64,000 nucleotides of DNA from Oehlia diaphana (GCA_003833135.1 QZLH01000301.1:19511-83510); one strand, 5' to 3'. Counted from the first letter of the stretch, positions 46,613-59,332 are shown. Numbers and translations: made by a program. Notes: generated by a model from the sequence alone, not told the origin.

Positions 46613-47539
46613 TTATTCCACGCTCAAAATATAATTTATATTCATTCTATGATCCTGAGATGTATTTAGAATATGATTCAGATCCATTCTATAGTCGCGA
46701 GTCGGGATGATATTTCTGTAATCAAGGTATTATGAAGTGAGTGATATTATGATTTAGATCATATTTATTATTACGATCTTTCTAAATTAATAATTAGTTT
46801 ACGTCCAAGATCCTGATCCCATTGACCAGCAAATTTTTTTTTTTAAAAAAATAAATGACTAACAATACTGTCATCGTTGTTGACAACTTGACAACATTGT
46901 ATTTCTTTAATATTACCACTATCACCACAAAAAAAAAAAATAAATAAATAAAAAAACTTACTGTCGAGCTAATAGTTGAATTCCTTGAAAAAATCCTCGA
47001 AAAGGTACTAGATTATGCCTTTGACGAAATATTCGGTTAACTCTTCTACGAAATATTCTTCGATACCTTTCTATACCTGTAAAATGATTATATATAAGTA
47101 GGTCATTAATATAAAAGAAATCATTATTAGAAATATTTTATCAAAGATATAATTACTTACTGCCAAGAGCTACAAGTCTAAGATACCTAATAAAGTGGTA
47201 AAAAAAAAAGAATAAAACTTCAATAACAACAACAGCGATACCAGCAATTACCACCACCTTTCGTTATTCACTAAAAATATATAATTTTATGTACATACCT
47301 CCTCCTGCAATGTAAAGCACTTCTTCCCAGTACAATAGATATTCGTGCCCAATTTATACCAATAAAATGTACTAGCAAAATAAGATTGGTATCCTCCTAG
47401 ATATATTTTTTTTTACGAAAAATTTTAAAATTTAGTTAAACAAACGGGAAAATTATTATAAAATACGAGTACATACTCTATCGCTCCAAGGCTGGCGTGG
47501 AAATTGTCGAAATTGTCGGTTCTGTTGATTACTGTTCAT
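46613..47539 (-). CDS. small Myb-like protein H (single repeat, two RM tail copies)
   Basis: Five exons (47539-47477, 47396-47299, 47186-47161, 47076-46962, 46715-46613) give 134 aa. The Gln/Arg-rich start MNSNQQNRQFRQFPRQ reaches PWSDR, then EDTNLILLVHFIGINWAR, ISIVLGRSALHCRR and YLRLVALG: one Myb repeat ending in Tyr. Exon 4 is strongly basic (IERYRRIFRRRVNRIFRQRH), a likely nuclear localisation or DNA-contact segment, and is homologous to exon 4 of gene K. The tail has YRMDLNHILN and HRMNINYILS. Genes H and K form the clearest recent pair in the array. Confidence 0.85.
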
Positions 47540-49237
47540 GTAAATATACAAAAAAAAAAAAAAATACAGTTTAAGGCCGTAAATTTTTTCTCTTATACAA
47601 GAATAAATGGTTATGGAAGTTTCAGATGAGGAATATATTATTTACGTAATAATTTCTTAAGAAAAATAAAATTGCCGGCTTTTCATTATTCTTATTTGTC
47701 CATAAATTCTACCGGTGAAAAAAAAATTATGTGTAGAAGAGGGAAAAAGAGGGAAAGATGATTTTCAAAATAGTAACACAACTCAGGGTTCTTAAGATTC
47801 TTAACAGCTCTCATATTACTTTGTTATTTCCTATTTTGTTTTTATCGCACTCGAACATGTGTTTGTTTCAAATTTCCAGTATATCTAATTACAGATAATC
47901 GCATCTGTGATACATTGACTCCTTTTCTCTTTTAAGCAATAGCAAACTTGTAAAGCAGCCAAAAATATCAAAACAGGTATTAAGTCTATTGCATTATTTC
48001 TTAGAAGTTATAACAACCTTTTTGCACTTTCACTGTCACGTTTTTTTATTAGGACTTCCATTAGAACTTTACGTATGTTGTATGCATGACAGCATTTGAA
48101 TAGAGTCAAGATCTTTTTTTTATTCGAAGGATGGTGTTTAGTGATGGTTTTAGTTATGATAAACGCATAGAAATAGAAATTAATGTAATATTTAATAATC
48201 TTACCCATATTTATAAATAACCAACACTCCTCTCAGTCCTCTGTTATCAGTATTATGTTAAAATAAAAGCTTTACATTCTTCATTTTCAAATTTGTAACA
48301 TCAAAAGAGTAATATTTCAACATTAATAATTTCGTAAATTATATAATATTTAAATGATTCTTATTAAAATTCCAGATAATATTTTCTGGGAACTAAATAT
48401 TGAAATGCCGATTTTTTTTTTGAATTTCGATTATAATTCGGTACAATAACAATGATTCTATTCCTTAATAATACTATCTCCCCCTCCAAAATTCTTTAAC
48501 TTTTTTCTCAAGAAAAAGTAACATATTGGAAATCTAATAATCAATTATCATTTTTTTTTTAAAAAAAAAATTGGAACTATTAATGTTAAAAAAAAAAAAA
48601 AAAAATCTCTTAAAATAATATACTTACTCATCAATTATTCTTGTCTATCTCTATTAGTTTTATCATAAAATAATTAAAACGTTAACCAATCAATCGTAAA
48701 ATCCAAAGCTTTACCCATTTTAAGTATCGCAAGTATCGCATAAACAGAAAAACAATTCAAAAAGAAAAAATTTTTCAAATTTTTGTAAAATGTTAAGACA
48801 AACTCTGTCCCGTTATGCCTCTAATAAAAAAATGAAAACATTAAAGTAAATATTGAAAAAATTTTAAAAGTAATCAGACCTACGTTAGCATATACAGTAT
48901 ATTAAATATAAATATTCGACTCTACTTTCAATTTAGCGACTATCAATGATATTCATACAATATTACTACTAATATAATAGCATTTAGTAACAAATAAATG
49001 ATTAATAGTTAAAAAAAAAACATTTATTATAATCTCATATTTAAGTTTTGATAAAATTATGAAAAATTACAGAATTTCCGTTTAATAATATTTATTAATG
49101 ATTCCAAAAAATAATTGTCTATCTAATTCGTGCTACGTGAGTCAACTGCAAAGCATTAACTTAAGTAAACGTTAATTGGGTATTGAAAAAAAAAGAAATA
49201 TTTGAAATTGTAAATATTTTGCAGATAACTTTGCGGA
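47540..49237. other. intergenic, no gene seen
   Basis: AT-rich spacer with homopolymers and a T/A block near 48550-48570. The 66-codon minus-strand frame at 48008-48208 (MGKIIKYYINFYFYAF and onward) has no motif or splice partner and is left unsupported. Confidence 0.5.
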
Positions 49238-50026
49238 TCACGAATTAGAATCATCATTAAGGATGTAGCTCCATTCCATAATTGGATTTCGATGCCCACG
49301 ATTAGATATATTTACTGGAGGAATTGTTAAAATATTGTCAGCAGTGGCAACAATATTATTTCTGAAATTAAATAAAATTTAATTTAGATAATAGTTGAAT
49401 TGTGATATATCAACTATTAATAAAAGCAATGGAGTCAACTCTCTATAAGTACACAAAGTACACAAAGAAGTTTATATAAGACATTTAATATAGTAGACGC
49501 ATTTATATAGAGGGTACTGTACATTATGGTATAGTGAAATTTGAAAATACTCACTGTCGGATATTACGAATATGACGAATACGATTACGATGACGATGAT
49601 TTTGGACTCCTAAAAAAATAGATAAATAAAATAAAAATAAAAATTTATATTTTAATAAAAGGAAATTAGATCATAAACTACTATTTTTTATAATTGTACT
49701 ACTGTGTAAGCACATACCTAAAAGTTCATTATATCTGGAAAAAAAAGAAATAATATAATATAATGAATAAAAGTTAAGTCAAATTAATTTTGTTGTAATA
49801 AATAAAACCATACTTTTTCAAGCATTCGATATACGTTCTTCCAACTTCTTGTTCGATTAGTTTCCTTTGATGACGACCATGTTTACTCATAGAAGTAATG
49901 AGATTTTCTTTATCCTAAATAAAGTTTAAAAGGTTACAATTAATCAAAAGTTTTAAGGAAAGTTAATTTTTAAATACGTAAAATATGTACAAATTTGTTC
50001 CACGGTCCTCTTTTGTATATGATCAT
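49238..50026 (-). CDS. small Myb-like protein I (diverged single repeat)
   Basis: Five exons (50026-49991, 49914-49814, 49734-49718, 49609-49555, 49361-49238) give 110 aa. MIIYKRGPWNKF is a standard Myb entry. The core DKENLITSMSKHGRHQRKLI, EQEVGRTYIECLKK is diverged: the central Trp is absent (Arg/Lys there), while the RTYIEC end is kept. The joining exon is only 17 nt (YNELL) instead of 26. A His/Arg-rich exon follows (NHRHRNRIRHIRNIR). The tail RNPIMEWSYILN keeps the YILN end but lacks the RM pair. DNA binding may be altered or lost. Confidence 0.75.
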
Positions 50027-51283
50027 TTTGTCTTATAAATCAAAAGAAAAAAATTTTTTTTGAACTAAAAGTTTGGAGAAGATTGTTTGAAAGAAAAGAG
50101 AATAAACACAAAAAAAAAAAAAAAACTAGAATCGGATGATATTTTTTAAACTAACCTTAAATGTTACGACTGCGGGCAGTATGACTTGAAACGAATTTAA
50201 TGAAAACAGAAGAAATTTATAAATATCACATGGAAAAATACACGTGATATTAAATTCTTTAATATTTTCGAAGGACCATATAACGCTCTACTTTAAAAAA
50301 CGTGATTTTCGTTATTTTTATCATTTTCGTTATAGTTGTTTGCATGTCTCGATGAAATTTTCTATTTGTTTGTTTATTTTTAAAAATTTTATATATATTT
50401 ATATGAATCATAAAACGTCTGAAGGAATTTGTAGAGTTTAAGAGTACTAAAAGTGATGTGAGATGTAGCAAATTTCAAAAAAAAAAATAGGATGAAAAAT
50501 CTTGAGACTTACAGGTTTATATATAATATATTGAGCTTTTTATTCTCATTAATATTTACAAATTAATTATTATTAAAATATTATGGATCACAAAGATTAT
50601 CTTGTTTCACACTGACACAATTTTTAATTTTTTAATATTATCCTATGTTTTTACACAAAAAATTCGTTGTCATACTGAAAAGACAGCATTGAAAATTACT
50701 CTTTAAATTAATGAATCAAAATAGCTTCATTCAAAAAGGGTTGCACATAGATATTTATAATTTTTTTTTATAATTAGATAATAATTAGATAATTAACCAT
50801 TCTCCGTAGAATAAGTAGTATAAGTAGATTTATAACGTTTCACCACTAAAACTAAAGTGGTTGCATTTGATTCTTTTTTTTCCATAAAATCAGGAATGTA
50901 CTTTTTTTTTCGCGTCAGGATCTGCTGATATAAAGTATATACTAAATGGTGATCTCACCTTTTTTAGTAATTTACAATAATTTTATAAATTAGGAAATTT
51001 TTTTTTATTTACAAGTTTGTGAATAAGTAATTCACCATTAGTTATCTAAAATTAAATAAAAATTTATGATACTAAAAAAAAAAAAAAATGACATCAGTTT
51101 GGGAATATATAAAAAGAAAAAAAAACAATTCTTGTAACAACGCCTAATAGTAAAAATAGAACTATAATTTTAAAAAGGTAAAGGTTATAATTTGTCAATT
51201 AACGATTTTTAAAAAATATAAAAAATTGTAACTCGAGAACTTATATTAAATAAAAACTTACATAGAGAACATAAAGAATAAAA
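50027..51283. other. intergenic, no gene seen
   Basis: About 1.25 kb of AT-rich spacer. Overlapping frames on both strands at 50244-50471 have no protein-like content. Confidence 0.5.
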
Positions 51284-51940
51284 TCAATTCATTATATATC
51301 TCAAATCCATTTTTTGGTTTCGATTTATTGGTCTAGAATTAGATGGAACCACAATCACGGGAGTGGTTGGAGGAATCGCATTATTCGCATTATTAACGTT
51401 ATTTCTGAAATTAAATTATATCTTAATTTAGTATAAATAGTAAACTGCGATAAATCATAAATCACATGATCTTCCAATGTCCAATATTCAACCGGCGGTT
51501 AATCTAATCAACACTACGTCTTGGGTGCTTATTAACCCATTTGGATATTAAAAAAAACTTACTGAAAACGATTTTTTTGTGTAACTGTTAAAATAAACAA
51601 ATTTAGCTGTTAAATATTTGAAATACCATACTTTCGTACCCACTATGAATTATACTTACTATTTGATTTTGAAAGTTCGACATACTTTATTTTGCAATCA
51701 TGTGCAGTCCTTGTTTGAAGTTTTGATGCGATTAATAGCCAGTCATTGACATATTCATTAACTAATTCATGAAGTAACATTTCTTCCTATAAAAAACAAA
51801 AAAAAAAAAATATTATAATAAATAAAAAAAGTATAATAAAAGAAAAAAAAACAGAGATATTCAAATTATTATATTACATATATGAGCCATGGCCTCTTTC
51901 TTTGTATAGAGGGTTTATGTTGATGCTGTTGATTCATCAT
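51284..51940 (-). CDS. small Myb-like protein J (single repeat, fused exon)
   Basis: Four exons (51940-51878, 51786-51660, 51584-51563, 51404-51284) give 110 aa. A Gln/His/Lys-rich start MMNQQHQHKPSIQRKRPWLI leads to EEMLLHELVNEYVNDWLLIA, SKLQTRTAHDCKIK and YVELSKSN. In all other one-repeat members an intron splits the codon before the final W/Y; here the two exons are one, 127 nt long, equal to 101 + 26. An Asn/Pro-rich linker follows (NNVNNANNAIPPTTP), and the tail is RNQKMDLRYIMN. The intron was either lost here or is a retained reading frame; TATG at the old junction still resembles a donor. Confidence 0.77.
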
Positions 51941-54880
51941 ATAAGTAAAAAAACAACCAAATAAAAAAAAAATTGGTTTCAAGCAAAATAGAACAAATTT
52001 TTAAAAAAGAAATTTTTTTTTTTTTTTGAAGTTGGTATTTGGAATTGACTTTTAAATAACCACTTGGGTTATCATATAATCTAAATAATCAGGAATTTTT
52101 GGCTAAACATAGAAATAATTTGGTCAATACAATCCTCTTAGCTCTGGCGCCATACCTTTAATTATGTATGATAAGTGATAACAGTGCTTATAATTTTATA
52201 AATTATAAGCTATTCTTCTTGTAATTTCCAAAACGGGCAATTACAAGGTCAAAGAATTTATGTGGTTTCATTCATTCAATAATATTACATATTTAGTGAT
52301 AATCTCCTCTTTCTTATATATATAAATTAGGAAAATACAGAGTTTGAGATTTTTTTTTTTTTTTCTGCTATCGCAAAAGATTCGGGACGTTTATATAATT
52401 TTAAGGTTTTCGTTTGTTTTTTAACCTGTGTAATGTTAATCATTTGTTGTTTGGTAAAGAGCGTCCAATCGTTTATACAAATAAAAAAATTGAATAAAAA
52501 GGAAGAAATGAATGAATAAACAGCGATACATTCAATTTATTTATGTAACGTACGGTTATATTGAGTTATATTGTTAAGCCATTTACATTTTCATCGGACT
52601 GAGTTTAAAAATAATTTTATTTATGTAGTGCTTCCATGTGCAATTAAGCACATGTTATTTTATCTATATTCGTTATAAAATAAAATAAAATAAAATTTTA
52701 AATATTTAAATGTTTCAAATTGTAAATTCATAGAAGCTTCCCAAATTCTTCCGACTGATTTTTAATTTCAATTATTTTAGTTGTAATGAATTGACCAAAT
52801 AATACAGATAATTGTAATAAATAATTATGTTGTATAAATAATGTTTGTAAAATAATAATATTTTTTTACAATTAAACTACTGGTATATTTTCATTTAATA
52901 AAGGTATCTTATTTATTTTTGTATTTTGATTTTGTAAATTTATCTATTTATTTAAATATATTTAATTCTCCATATGGATAAATTTGCGCTACTCTTGTAA
53001 ATTTTGTGAGAAAATTTAGGGTTACGGAACATTTCACAGATAAATAGGGCCAACATTATACAGCATTATGAATAACTCAGAGATTATTTTTCAGCGAAGT
53101 GTCTCGATACCTATTTTTAGTATTTATTTTTATTATATTAATTGTGTTGTATATAGCATTGAAACTCAATCCTAATAAAAAATATCCTATTCTGTGAAAA
53201 GATCACGATCACTCCTTTATTCTTGTAGATATTTGCAGAATCTATAATAATACTAGCGATAAAGTTTTTTTTTTCAGATTTGCGTTAAGATCAATCAATA
53301 TAATATTGTGGTATTTTTTTTTCCAGATTTGCATTAAGATCAATCAATATAATATTATAGTATTCATTCAAATACTCTATCGCAAGTTTTGGTTGTCGGG
53401 ATTTTCGTTTATCATCATGTAGTAGACTTTCATATAGTAATGATATTTCTACCATAATAGTTCTAAACTTATTCGCAAAGACTTCTTACGTCCAGCCTTC
53501 GAGTCTACACCACGAACGATTGAATGCGCAAGTCCTAAATCTGAGATTCTTTGCATTATAGAAATTTTTCGTAACTCTTGCATTATAGAAATTTTTCGTA
53601 ACTCGAAAATATTTCACCATGCAAGAAGTTTCATAATTACTTGCGATGTTCCCCAAAATTGAATTTTCTGCATAGTTTAAATCATCATAAATCCTTTGAT
53701 TGTGGATCTTTTGTTATGCTGTATATTTGAAATACAATAATGATCAAAGAATATTCATTACATATTTTTAATCTAAATAAAACATAAATAGTTATTTCAA
53801 ATAATAAACATCATGAATTTTTTTAAAAAAAATTTCTTTTAAAAAATTACCTCATTAATAAAAAATCCCTGCTTATGTTGTTCCCGTCATTGAAGTGTTG
53901 AGAAGCGTATAATCTTTCGTTATATCATAACGACAACAATGTATAATTAATGGTTAAGAACATTCATGATATACTCATTTTTTTTTTAAAAAAAAGAAAT
54001 ACTCCATCAAAAAGTAGATGATGGTGGGCGGGAGCTATAAAAAAACAGTTAAAAAATGAAAAAAGTAATTATAAAGGATAATTTTTTTTTTGAAAAAATA
54101 TTTTTTACCTCATTAACATGTAAAATTCCTATCATATTACAGTTTTTTAATTTTGTTTCTTTAGCACAACTATAATAGGATCAATATATGATGTATTCTA
54201 TTAAATTTTCCATTTTTCTAATCTTTATTCCGGTAAATATGATTCCAATGTATTATTTGGTTTACTTATTAAAAACGGAATTATTGTAACAATACACTTC
54301 CTTCAAATTTTGCTTTCAAATATTAGCGAAGGGTACTATTATCAGCTTATTCCATCAACCAAATAAAAAACATTGGTAAAACCATAAAACCATTCATCAT
54401 CAATAGGTTTAAGGTAATATCTTTAAAATCTATTGTAAAGAAAAAAAAAAGATAATAATTATGTTAAAAATACTTCTTAAAAAAGTAACCTTAGATTATA
54501 AACGCTAATCGTTCTCACTTTTTTTCCCTTTAATCAATAGTCTTATACCACGCAATGTTCAATATTTGGGTTTCTTTTCATACCTTTTAAATGTCTTCTC
54601 AATCTCCTTTTGAGTTTGTTTTTTAAGACATATTTTTGAAATAATTAACCCATTTGATAAAATTTGATATACTTTAAAATACAAAATGCTTGAATTGTTT
54701 TGTAAAAGTAAAAAAAATGTTAGTTTTAAATTGCTAATACTTGTTTTCGTGTTACACAGTCTGACGGACAATAGTATGTGTCACGTGATCCCGGGATCAC
54801 AAAAGTTTTGAGTATTATTATTAGGTCTTTACAAATCAAATGATATAAATGATTATGGATATTTAAATACAATAATATTG

Positions 54881-54903
54881 TAAAAAAAAAAAAAAAAAAA
54901 AAA

Positions 54904-54952
<49 letters not shown>

Positions 54953-54966
54953 TAAAGAAAAAAAAA
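54881..54966. repeat. poly(dA) complex
   Basis: About 85 bp of almost pure A interrupted twice by TTTTT. The poly-Phe frame on the opposite strand is an artefact of this tract. Confidence 0.9.
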
Positions 54967-55749
54967 TAAACAGAAAAATACATTTTCGTTTAAAGAGCGA
55001 GAACCAGAAAATAATGAATCCAAGATATCAAGAAAATTATTATTTTGTTATTTTGTTCAATTGATAAAAATCATAAAATCATGTGACTTGTTCGTTGAAC
55101 TAATTTATAAAATTTAAATACAGTACTTTAAAAAAATCGGGAAACAATGGCCTAAATCTAATCTTTATATACTTTTATGATTTAACCAATAAAATTGATA
55201 ATTCCAATTTTGGTTTTTACTCATCTATTTATCTCATTGTAGTTATTGTAATTCATTGTTGAGCAATTAAGGGAAAGTATACCATTAAAAAAAATTTTTA
55301 TTTAATTAAAAAATCAACTGACTAAATAAGTTAGCGACGGAATAATTTTTCTTTTTGGTATTTGTATTTCAAAGTAACACAAGATGCTAAGCGATAGATT
55401 TTTTCAATTGTCATTTAACGCCTCAATCTAAAGTTAGGCGGTTTTAAAGCATCTTTTATTTGGTTGTGCAACTCGAATTTCATGATCCATTGTTATAAAG
55501 CATCATTATATCATAATAACAGTAAATAAATACCATACAAAAAAATATTTATTACATTCTGATTTTTTAATATTTAAATAATTTTCTATTTTAGTTAATT
55601 TAGAAATTTCGAGAAAATACACTGTTTTCAATATATATATACAATATATATATACTGTATATTATACCGAAGTCATGGTTCAAGTCCAAAACTACGGTAT
55701 ATAAGTTCGTAAGATTAACGAAAAATCACATGATAAATCTACGTTAATG

Positions 55750-56660
55750 ACCCTAGCAAAAAATGGTAGCCGGATTTGTTGCCAGGTTACACATAATCTG
55801 CCCACATGATCCGGACGATTATTTTCGGTAATTATTATATTATTTAAAAAGCTATTTTAACTAAATTTATGCTACATAAAAAATACATAAAACAAATATA
55901 TCTTTTAATTAATTGTGTTAAATTATTTTTGGTAATTTTATTTTATAGTGATGTATTTTTTTATTGGCAAGAAATGTTATAAAGTTATTTTATGTACTTT
56001 TAATTTTATTATTTATTATAATAAACTATTAAGATAATACATTTTACTATAATAGATCATGTATTTTATTTGTAAATATAATTAAAATAGTTTGTTCTTA
56101 TACATTACAAATATGAGTGTCCTTTTTCTGATTTAATGTGTAAACCCATATGTAACCATCACCTTCTGATATAAAGAGATACTATATAACACAATTAAAA
56201 TATTTTCAATATTTTAACTGTTGATAATCAATACAAAACTCCTGCTTAGTTCGGTATTTTTTCCTTCATAAAGTTTATTAGTATTATTTATAAGAGGTTA
56301 AGAAATTATATATGGATTCTGTTATATCTTGCATAACTAATTATCGCGTCAGATTTTCTGTTTCTTTTATTAGTGAATGTGATCTTGTAATATTATTATA
56401 GCGTTTGAAACATTTTTCAAAATAATTCCCTTTTCATTAAAAAATTCTAAACTTTCTTTAGTATAATGATACCTTTACAAACCTTTTTTGTTGTTGATGA
56501 CATGTTAACAATTTTTTAGAAAAATATTTCGTAAAAAAAAAAGAAAGGCGTAAAAGGATCAATAAAAAGTTTTATAATTACCGATAATAATCGTCCAGAT
56601 CATGTGGGCAGATTATGTGTAACCTGGCAACAAATCCGGCTACCATGGTGATGCTAAGGT
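55750..56660. mobile_element. about 910-bp element with about 85-bp inverted repeats
   Basis: Left arm about 55750-55838 and right arm about 56572-56660 are near-perfect reverse complements. Shared blocks are ATGGTAGCCGGATTTGTTGC, CAGGTTACACATAATCTGCC and CACATGATC followed by GGACGATTA. The high arm identity suggests a fairly recent insertion. The interior is AT-rich without a frame of note. No clear target duplication was found, so the family is open. Confidence 0.7.
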
Positions 56661-57011
56661 TATGTTTTGTTTTCGTAAATCATTTAACATGAACTTTGAG
56701 ATTATCAATAATGATCTCCGTTACTTCAAAATTTTATAGTATTGAAATGGTTTCTAAAACAATATATTTTGGAAATGAACAACAAGTTGCAATGACAAAT
56801 GATAGTTTAAAGACGATGTTTTAGGTAATATTAAACATTTGACTTTTTTTTTTCGTGAACATTAATCTTATCTAGTAGTTTTATTTTACCAAATTTCTAT
56901 TGTAAGAACATTGAACTGTAAAAAAAAAAACCTTTTTAAAATAATGTCAGGTAGAACGTAAAAATAAAACTTGAATAAAGAATCGATAAAATTAATTATA
57001 GGGTAAAGGGT

Positions 57012-58196
57012 TTAGCTATGATTTAAGGAATTATTTAAAATAAAATTCAGATTCATTCTAGGATCTTGCGAAGAATTTAAAATATGATTTAAATTCATCC
57101 TAGAATCTCGAAAAGTATTCAAAATATGACCCAAATTCATTCTCGGATCTCGTGAATCATGAGAGGAATTAGAAGTACTTAGATCACGAGAAGTATTCAA
57201 AATATGACTTAGATCCATTCTTGGATCACGAGATATGGTGTTATTCCTGTAATCAAAATAAAAAAATAAAGATCAGTTTCATATTACAAGTTAACAGTAT
57301 TACGATGTATGATTTGTTATCAAAGATTATGATATCCTCTCATATGAAAAAATTAGAAAGGAAACATACGTTTCTACCTTTATGGGAAGAATCATAAATT
57401 TTGAAAACGTAAAAATTGATCCATCTATTTTTGATGGAAGGATGAAAGGATGGAAGGTTTGAATGATGGAAGGTTTGAAGGATAGAAGGTTTGAAGGTTT
57501 GAAGGTTTGAAGGTTTGAAGGTTCAACTTCTTCGATTCACTTCTTTTATTAGAAAATAATTTTACATAAAGAACTTACTGTTGAGCTAAAAGAATTCCAT
57601 GAAGGAGTCTTTCAAGAGCTATTGGTCGAAGTCCTTGAGAAACTCTCTGATTAACTCTTCTACGAATCCTTCGAGCACTCCCTATACCAATGGAATAAAA
57701 AAAATAAATATATTAATAAATCTATTCAGAGAGATCACTTCGATAAAATACTAATCAAGTGCAATTTTAAAAGAGTTGTGCTTACCACTATCTTGATTTA
57801 TAATTTCATAATACCTAAAATTTCATATGTAAAATAGCAAAGATGAATTTCATGTGTCAAAATAGAACTTTATCGTATATCGCTACACACAGTACTCGAT
57901 CAGTAAATAGTACCTGGGTATTATATGCTGCGTCATACGGTAATTGGTAGAGAAAAAATATTTACATACCTCCTCCTACACTGAAATATACTTCTATTAA
58001 GTAGACGAGAAATTCGCCCCCAATTACTCAAATTACGGCCCAATAGAATGACCAACAGGATAAGAAGAATTTCCTCCTATAAATGAATAAATATATGATC
58101 ATGTAAATTGATCATGATAAAATTTTTGAATCAATTTAATATTTTAATAAATATATTTACAATGTAAGTCCATTGATGTCGGTAAAACTGAGGCAT
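57012..58196 (-). CDS. small Myb-like protein K with expanded tail repeats
   Basis: Five exons (58196-58161, 58076-57970, 57814-57786, 57681-57579, 57246-57012) give 169 aa. MPQFYRHQWTYI leads into EEILLILLVILLGRNLSNWG, RISRLLNRSIFQCRRR and YYEIINQDS: one Myb repeat. The basic exon SARRIRRRVNQRVSQGLR is homologous to exon 4 of gene H. The last exon encodes four copies of the tail motif in series: PRMDLSHILN, PRMNLGHILN, SRMNLNHILN and PRMNLNFILN, each preceded by (R/Q)D and spaced by 13-14 residues or, once, by a Ser-rich insert. This expansion shows that the motif is a repeat unit. Intron 4 contains a GGTTTGAA minisatellite. Confidence 0.87.
57430..57526. repeat. GGTTTGAA minisatellite in intron 4 of Myb gene K
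   Basis: Units of GATGGAAGGTTTGAA, GATAGAAGGTTTGAA and pure GGTTTGAA repeat about ten times between two exons. It is probably length-variable between isolates. Confidence 0.75.
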
Positions 58197-58727
58197 ATTG
58201 AAAAGAAAAATAAATAAAATAAATAAATAAGTAAACAGTTTTCGTTTCGTTTTTTTAGTAATTATTGAAAGTTAGACAAGAACAACCCGATTTTTTTTTT
58301 TTTTTTAAAAAAAAACTATTTATAAAAACAAACCTATTAAATTGCACTCCGCAAGGAATTTATCTAACTGTTTTTATCGTATTTTCATTGTTATTTATTT
58401 AATAAGTAACTTATAACGTTTAAAATAAAATTACTTTCTTAAATTCAACTAAAAAGCTTAGTTTGCAAACAAAAGGTTATCCCGAAAACGAAATATTAAA
58501 ACGTTAAAAAGGGTCCAGAGTTGACATAACTAAATTTGACAATTTGATCCGAGTAGATCCGATCCATACGAAAAAATGTTGGAAAAATATGTAACACATA
58601 CGATGTCATTTGGTTATATACATTAAGTCAAATGACCCGCATTCATTTATAAAAGTTTATATTAAAAATTAATTTCAAAGGAAATATGAGTGAATGAAAA
58701 TAATATTAATTACGATATTTTGTTCGT
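58197..58727. other. intergenic, no gene seen
   Basis: About 530 bp upstream of Myb-like gene K, with a T/A block at about 58291-58314. The plus-strand hypothetical gene starts at its far end. Confidence 0.5.
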
Positions 58728-59332
58728 ATGATAAATTTTGTGTGTGATCTAATAGGGGTCATACATTACTTTACAAAAATCTCAAAGAAACTGAGAAAGG
58801 TTTTCTTGTGTATTTTATTTATTAATTCAAAATGTAAATCTTTTGATGATTGGTATTTGTTTGTATTACTAAAACCAGTTGAAAGAACCGCCGCGTTAAT
58901 GAATATAGTATTATTCAGTTATAATTGTGATTACGATTTTTTTTTTCCACGCCATGTTACTTACTGCGTTACCGGTGAAAACTCGTTTCATACCTGTAAA
59001 TAATAAATAAATGTTTGTTTATTAAAAAATTTTGTTTACTAACGTAATTACATAAAACCTAATATTATCTGACAAAGTATTGTACTAATTATGTATATTC
59101 AATATTTATAAAAAAAAAAAGTAAGTTTTGAGGATTTTTTTTTTAAAAAAAAAAAAAATTTGAACTACAATCTCGTTGAAAGTATATGAAATTAGTGACC
59201 AATTATTAATATCATGTTCTAGTATTTCTTTCTAGTTCCTATACAGGTTTAAAACCGAATAAACATTATGTATTAAATGTTACATTTCGTTGTCGAGGTG
59301 GTGTGAATGGAAAAAAGGATTTTCAATATTAA
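58728..59332 (+). CDS. hypothetical protein, two-exon model
   Basis: Not recognised. Exon 58728-58995 (from the first ATG) is spliced in phase to 59247-59332, giving about 117 aa. The second exon is strongly protein-like: LKPNKHYVLNVTFRCRGG, VNGKKDFQY, stop. The end of the first exon (YCVTGENSFHTC) joins it without a stop only in this frame. The first exon is hydrophobic, with Phe/Leu runs and a poly-T-encoded FFFP, so its 5' part may be wrong and an upstream exon possible. It sits on the strand opposite to the flanking Myb-like genes. Confidence 0.4.

Larger units (their letters stand above)
51941..57011. other. 5-kb gene-free region with one element and low-complexity DNA
   Basis: Contents: duplicated 50-bp piece near 53278-53360 (TTGCRTTAAGATCAATCAAT), duplicated 29-bp piece near 53552-53607 (TTGCATTATAGAAATTTTTC), a T/A block near 53978-53996, a long poly(dA) complex (54881-54966) and an inverted-repeat element (55750-56660). 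On the minus strand near 53490-53600, RISDLGLAHSIVRG resembles a kinase DxG segment, but the frame is broken. No intact gene. Confidence 0.5.

Noticed and set aside
53480..53610. Kinase-like RISDLGLAHSIVRG on the minus strand
   Set aside because: Only one short motif, in a frame broken on both sides and overlapping a tandem duplication; too weak to call a kinase pseudogene.
54726..54983. Poly-Phe open frame
   Set aside because: It is the complement of a long poly(dA) tract; no protein character outside it.
58728..58995. Secreted or membrane protein call for the hypothetical plus-strand gene
   Set aside because: The hydrophobic first exon may just be AT-rich composition; without a verified start, no localisation is claimed.
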